6,134 nt of DNA. It comes from Muribaculaceae bacterium (GTDB lineage Bacteria; Bacteroidota; Bacteroidia; Bacteroidales; Muribaculaceae). The number at the start of each line of letters is the position of its first letter. Position 1 is the stretch's first letter. Shown one piece after another: positions 6,009-6,134 of the stretch. Location of the stretch: positions 1 through 6,134 of the forward strand of contig JAEEVB010000145.1 in NCBI GenBank assembly GCA_016287065.1, given 5' to 3'. Position numbers and translations under genes: made by a program. Under the pieces are notes generated by a model. It saw only the letters and a list, made by a program, of their open reading frames with translations. It was not told the origin of the DNA and ran no database searches.

Positions 6009-6134
6009 ATGAAACGCTATTATGCCGTTGCGCTGCTGGCGATGCTCCTCGCAGGTGTGTTCGCTCAAGCGCAAGCCAAATCAAACTCAGCGCAACTCAT
6101 GGAATTCCAGCAAAAAGTCGACGGAATCTTTTCA
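6009..6134 (+). CDS. Exported protein of unknown function, 5' end only
   Basis: The frame opens with ATG and stays open for 42 codons to the window end, so only the N-terminus is seen. MKRYY is followed by the hydrophobic stretch AVALLAMLLAGVFA and then AQAQAK, a clear Sec signal peptide with likely cleavage around residues 19-23. The product should be periplasmic or secreted; no lipobox cysteine is present. The visible mature part (SAQLMEFQQKVDGIFS) is too short to assign a family. It follows the tdh terminator by 20 bases with no recognisable promoter box between them. Confidence 0.7.
   Translation, partial: MKRYYAVALLAMLLAGVFAQAQAKSNSAQLMEFQQKVDGIFS

Overview
The window looks like chromosomal DNA from a Bacteroidales bacterium, probably Prevotella-like. 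Three things point that way: start codons preceded by A-rich stretches rather than Shine-Dalgarno sites, an exact match to the Bacteroidetes -7 promoter box (TAnnTTTG) upstream of the dehydrogenase gene, and protein families typical of that group. The genus is inference; no rRNA or other marker gene is present.

Left part (27-3437, + strand): three tightly packed genes that read as one operon. They encode (1) a predicted exported ACMSD-type amidohydrolase fused to a C-terminal antibiotic-biosynthesis-monooxygenase (ABM) domain, (2) a cytosolic YajO-like aldo/keto reductase, and (3) a predicted exported protein with two carboxymuconolactone-decarboxylase (CMD) domains followed by a cupin. All are enzyme-like families acting on small carbonyl, aromatic or quinone-like compounds, so the operon probably handles one such class of metabolite. 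The substrate cannot be read from the sequence. The operon promoter lies outside the window.

Middle (3438-3587): a 150-base convergent intergenic gap. It holds a strong 13-bp hairpin whose T-rich side faces the - strand gene, and next to it a nested imperfect palindrome of about 66 bases.

Right part (3588-5903): kbl (- strand) and an SDR-type L-threonine 3-dehydrogenase gene (+ strand) are divergently transcribed from a 165-base A/T-tract-rich intergenic region. Together the two enzymes convert threonine to 2-amino-3-ketobutyrate and then to glycine plus acetyl-CoA. The dehydrogenase gene ends at a good intrinsic terminator (5938-5988). The 5' end of a new exported protein begins 20 bases later and runs off the window.

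I see no mobile element, CRISPR array, tRNA or rRNA. The most unusual content is the domain architecture and mixed predicted localisation of the first operon, plus the structured intergenic palindromes.
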